Shown here: in pieces, positions 62,205 through 64,000 of the stretch
Layout: each line of letters starts with the position of its first letter
Position numbering within the stretch: the stretch's first letter is position 1
NCBI GenBank assembly: GCA_963703655.1
Contig: CAVPFA010000003.1
Location: 1,178,001 to 1,242,000 of the forward strand
Origin: CAVPFA01 sp963703655
Lineage (GTDB): Bacteria; Actinomycetota; Acidimicrobiia; Acidimicrobiales; Bog-793
DNA length: 64,000 nucleotides
Reading direction: 5' to 3'
The notes under the pieces: generated by a model
Told to the model about the DNA's origin: nothing
What the model saw: the letters and a program-made list of their open reading frames with translations, nothing else
The model's database searches: none
Program-made: the position numbers and the translations under genes

Positions 62205-64000
62205 TTGACGAAGTCCACTCGCACGACTCCGGCTCGGGACTTGGCACCCTCCTCGAACGGCGCCCGCCGAGACGACACGACCGCGGTCTCCCGTCCGCTC
62301 GATCCAGCGCCGCTCCGGTTCCGGGGCATCGACACGGCCGAGCTCGTCGAGGACTTCCGGCTCGCCTGCACGTCACGCGCGCTCGATGACCGGGAGATCA
62401 CGCTTCAGCGCCAGAGCCGTGTCTTCTTCGAGATAGCCGGAGCGGGCCACGAGGCACTCCTCCTCGCAATGGCCCGGTCCCTCCGCCCCGGCTACGACTG
62501 GTTCTTCCCGTACTACCGGGATCAGGCGCTGGTCCTCGGTCTCGGGGTCACGCCACGCGAGATCCTCCTCCAGGCGGTCGGCTCGTCCGAGGACACGAGC
62601 TCAGGAGGCCGGCAGATGCCGGCACACTGGGGGAACAAGAAGCTCAACATCGTCACGCAGTCGAGTTGCACGGGAACTCAATGCCTCCCGGCGATCGGGT
62701 GCGCGGAGGCCTCCCGCTACATCGCAAGGCGGGACCTGGCGGGGTGCGTCGCCCACGGTGACGAATTGACCTACGTCTCCCTGGGGGAGGGAGCGACCTC
62801 CGAAGGCGAGTTCTGGGAAAGTCTGAATACCGCTTGCCGGTTGCACCTCCCCGTGGTGTACCTCGTCGAGGACAACGGTTGGGCCATCTCTGTACGTGCG
62901 TCCGACCAGGCGCCGGCTCCGATCTCCGAGCTCGTCCAGGGCTTCCGCGGGTTGGCGATCTACAAGGTGGACGGCACCGACTACTTCGCGTGCCGGTCGC
63001 TCGCTGCGACAGCGACGGCTCGCGTGCGCGCGGGCGAGGGACCATGCCTGATCCATGCCGCCGTGACGCGGCCTTACTCGCACTCGTCACAGGACTCGCA
63101 GTCCAAGTACAGGTCCGCCGAAGACCTGGCACAAGAGGCGACCCACGACCCGATCCTCCGCCTCGAGCGGGAGCTGACCGAAGGTGGCGCGCTCACCGTC
63201 GAAGCCGCAGCAGAGATCCGAGACGGTGTCCGCGCCCTGGTGGCCGAGATCGGACGCGAGGTTCTGGAAGCACGAAGACCGGACCCGGCGACCGTGACCG
63301 ATCAGGTGCTGGCACTGCCTGATGTTCCGGAGCCGACGCCGCGAAAGACCCTGGCGCCGTCAGCCGCGGGCGAGCCCGCCGGCGGGCCTAAGCCCATCGG
63401 CATGGGCGAGGCGATCCGCCTCGCCCTCTTCGAGCAGATGGAGTCCGACGAACGCATCCGGGTGTTCGGGCAGGACGTCGCCGACGCCGGCGAGGACATC
63501 ATCGCCCTCGTGGAGGGAAAGGGCGGCGTCTTCGGCACCACCCACGGGCTCCAACGGGAGTACGGCGTCGCGCGGTGCTTCAACGCGCCGCTTGCAGAGG
63601 CCAACATCGTCGGTCGCGGGATCGGCCAGGCGATACGGGGCCTTCGACCGTGCGCGGAAATTCAGTTTTTCGACTACATCTGGCCGGCGATGATGCAGAT
63701 CCGCTCCGAAGCGGCGACGACGCGATGGCGTTCTGTAGGGCAGTTCACTGTCCCGCTGGTCATCCGGGTCGCCATCGGCGGCTACCTGACCGGGGGCGCG
63801 ATCTGGCACTCTCAATGCGGCGAGTCGATCTTCACGCACATCCCGGGCCTGATAGTTGTCATGCCGTCGCGCTCCAGCGACGCTGCCGGCCTGCTTCGAA
63901 CCGCGTTCCGCTGCGAGGACCCGGTGATGTTCCTCGAGCACAAGCACCTTCTCCGCCAGAAGTACGCCATGGACCCTCCCACGCCGGCCGACTACCTGAT
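62205..64000 (+). CDS. 2-oxoacid dehydrogenase E1, alpha and beta subunits fused (partial)
   Basis: A chain of at least 598 residues still open at the window edge. The N-terminal part is the E1-alpha domain with the TPP-binding motif GEGATSEGEFWESLN and, about 20 residues later, LVEDNGWAIS. The E1-beta domain begins near residue 395 (GMGEAIRLALFEQMESDERI, then GQDVADAGEDIIALV). Fusion of alpha and beta in one polypeptide is known in a subgroup annotated as 2-oxoisovalerate dehydrogenase-like. The GDG motif is GEG, as I recall also in that subgroup. The TTG at 62205 with GAGG ten bases before it is the first start after an in-frame leader without one. Confidence 0.85.
   Translation, partial: MTKSTRTTPARDLAPSSNGARRDDTTAVSRPLDPAPLRFRGIDTAELVEDFRLACTSRALDDREITLQRQSRVFFEIAGAGHEALLLAMARSLRPGYDWFFPYYRDQALVLGLGVTPREILLQAVGSSEDTSSGGRQMPAHWGNKKLNIVTQSSCTGTQCLPAIGCAEASRYIARRDLAGCVAHGDELTYVSLGEGATSEGEFWESLNTACRLHLPVVYLVEDNGWAISVRASDQAPAPISELVQGFRGLAIYKVDGTDYFACRSLAATATARVRAGEGPCLIHAAVTRPYSHSSQDSQSKYRSAEDLAQEATHDPILRLERELTEGGALTVEAAAEIRDGVRALVAEIGREVLEARRPDPATVTDQVLALPDVPEPTPRKTLAPSAAGEPAGGPKPIGMGEAIRLALFEQMESDERIRVFGQDVADAGEDIIALVEGKGGVFGTTHGLQREYGVARCFNAPLAEANIVGRGIGQAIRGLRPCAEIQFFDYIWPAMMQIRSEAATTRWRSVGQFTVPLVIRVAIGGYLTGGAIWHSQCGESIFTHIPGLIVVMPSRSSDAAGLLRTAFRCEDPVMFLEHKHLLRQKYAMDPPTPADYL

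Overview
The window reads as a high-GC actinobacterial chromosome, most likely Actinomycetota of the Acidimicrobiia type. This rests on gene content and was not tested by a search: a qcrCAB/ctaE and ctaCDF supercomplex set including the small actinobacterial subunit IV, a mycothiol-type LmbE deacetylase, an F420-type LLM oxidoreductase, three-gene heme synthesis ending in a HemY-type oxidase, Thr-rich linker proteins, and frequent GTG/TTG starts with ATGA/GTGA overlaps. No phage, insertion sequence, CRISPR array or rRNA was seen.

Layout. 1-7.1 kb: a CuA-like cupredoxin, an acyl-CoA synthetase, a very large zinc-ribbon/cyclase/AAA/TPR signalling protein and a MarR regulator. 7.2-9.7 kb: a drug-type ABC exporter divergent from that MarR gene, and a GNAT enzyme. 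9.7-19.5 kb is accessory in character: a 52-residue ORF, tRNA-Thr(CGT), a DMT transporter, a MarR/VOC/DNA-glycosylase module, a secreted beta-propeller protein, a LuxR-type regulator wrecked by two internal deletions, a PhnD-like protein with cupin and DUF2237 genes, a frameshifted Mca/MshB gene and tRNA-Ser(TGA).

19.8-37.5 kb is the most coherent block, a nucleoside uptake and catabolism island. A BMP-type ABC importer (binding protein, double ATPase, two permeases fused into one chain) runs into cdd-deoA-add. Facing it are deoC, two aldehyde dehydrogenase genes (one truncated), purine nucleoside phosphorylase and a phospho-sugar mutase that fits the phosphopentomutase step. Next comes a beta-ureidopropionase, dihydropyrimidinase and LLM-oxidoreductase trio for the freed pyrimidine base. 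Together these could take a nucleoside from outside the cell to central metabolites.

37.5-44.7 kb: pheA, larB-larC, a Thr-rich membrane protein, a lone UDP-sulfoquinovose synthase gene, a PAP2-fold protein without its catalytic histidines, and tRNA-Thr(TGT) followed by a fading array of copies of its own 3' end. 44.7-61.0 kb: respiratory genes ctaE-qcrCAB and tatA-hyp-ctaCDF flank a heme operon (hemE-hemH-hemY-lnt), cobT, a GtrA protein and tesB. 61.2-64 kb: a frameshifted enoyl-CoA hydratase and the start of a fused E1 alpha/beta 2-oxoacid dehydrogenase that runs off the window.

Three genes are broken (LuxR-type regulator, mca, echA). Two of them are single-base frameshifts that could be either real decay or consensus errors.
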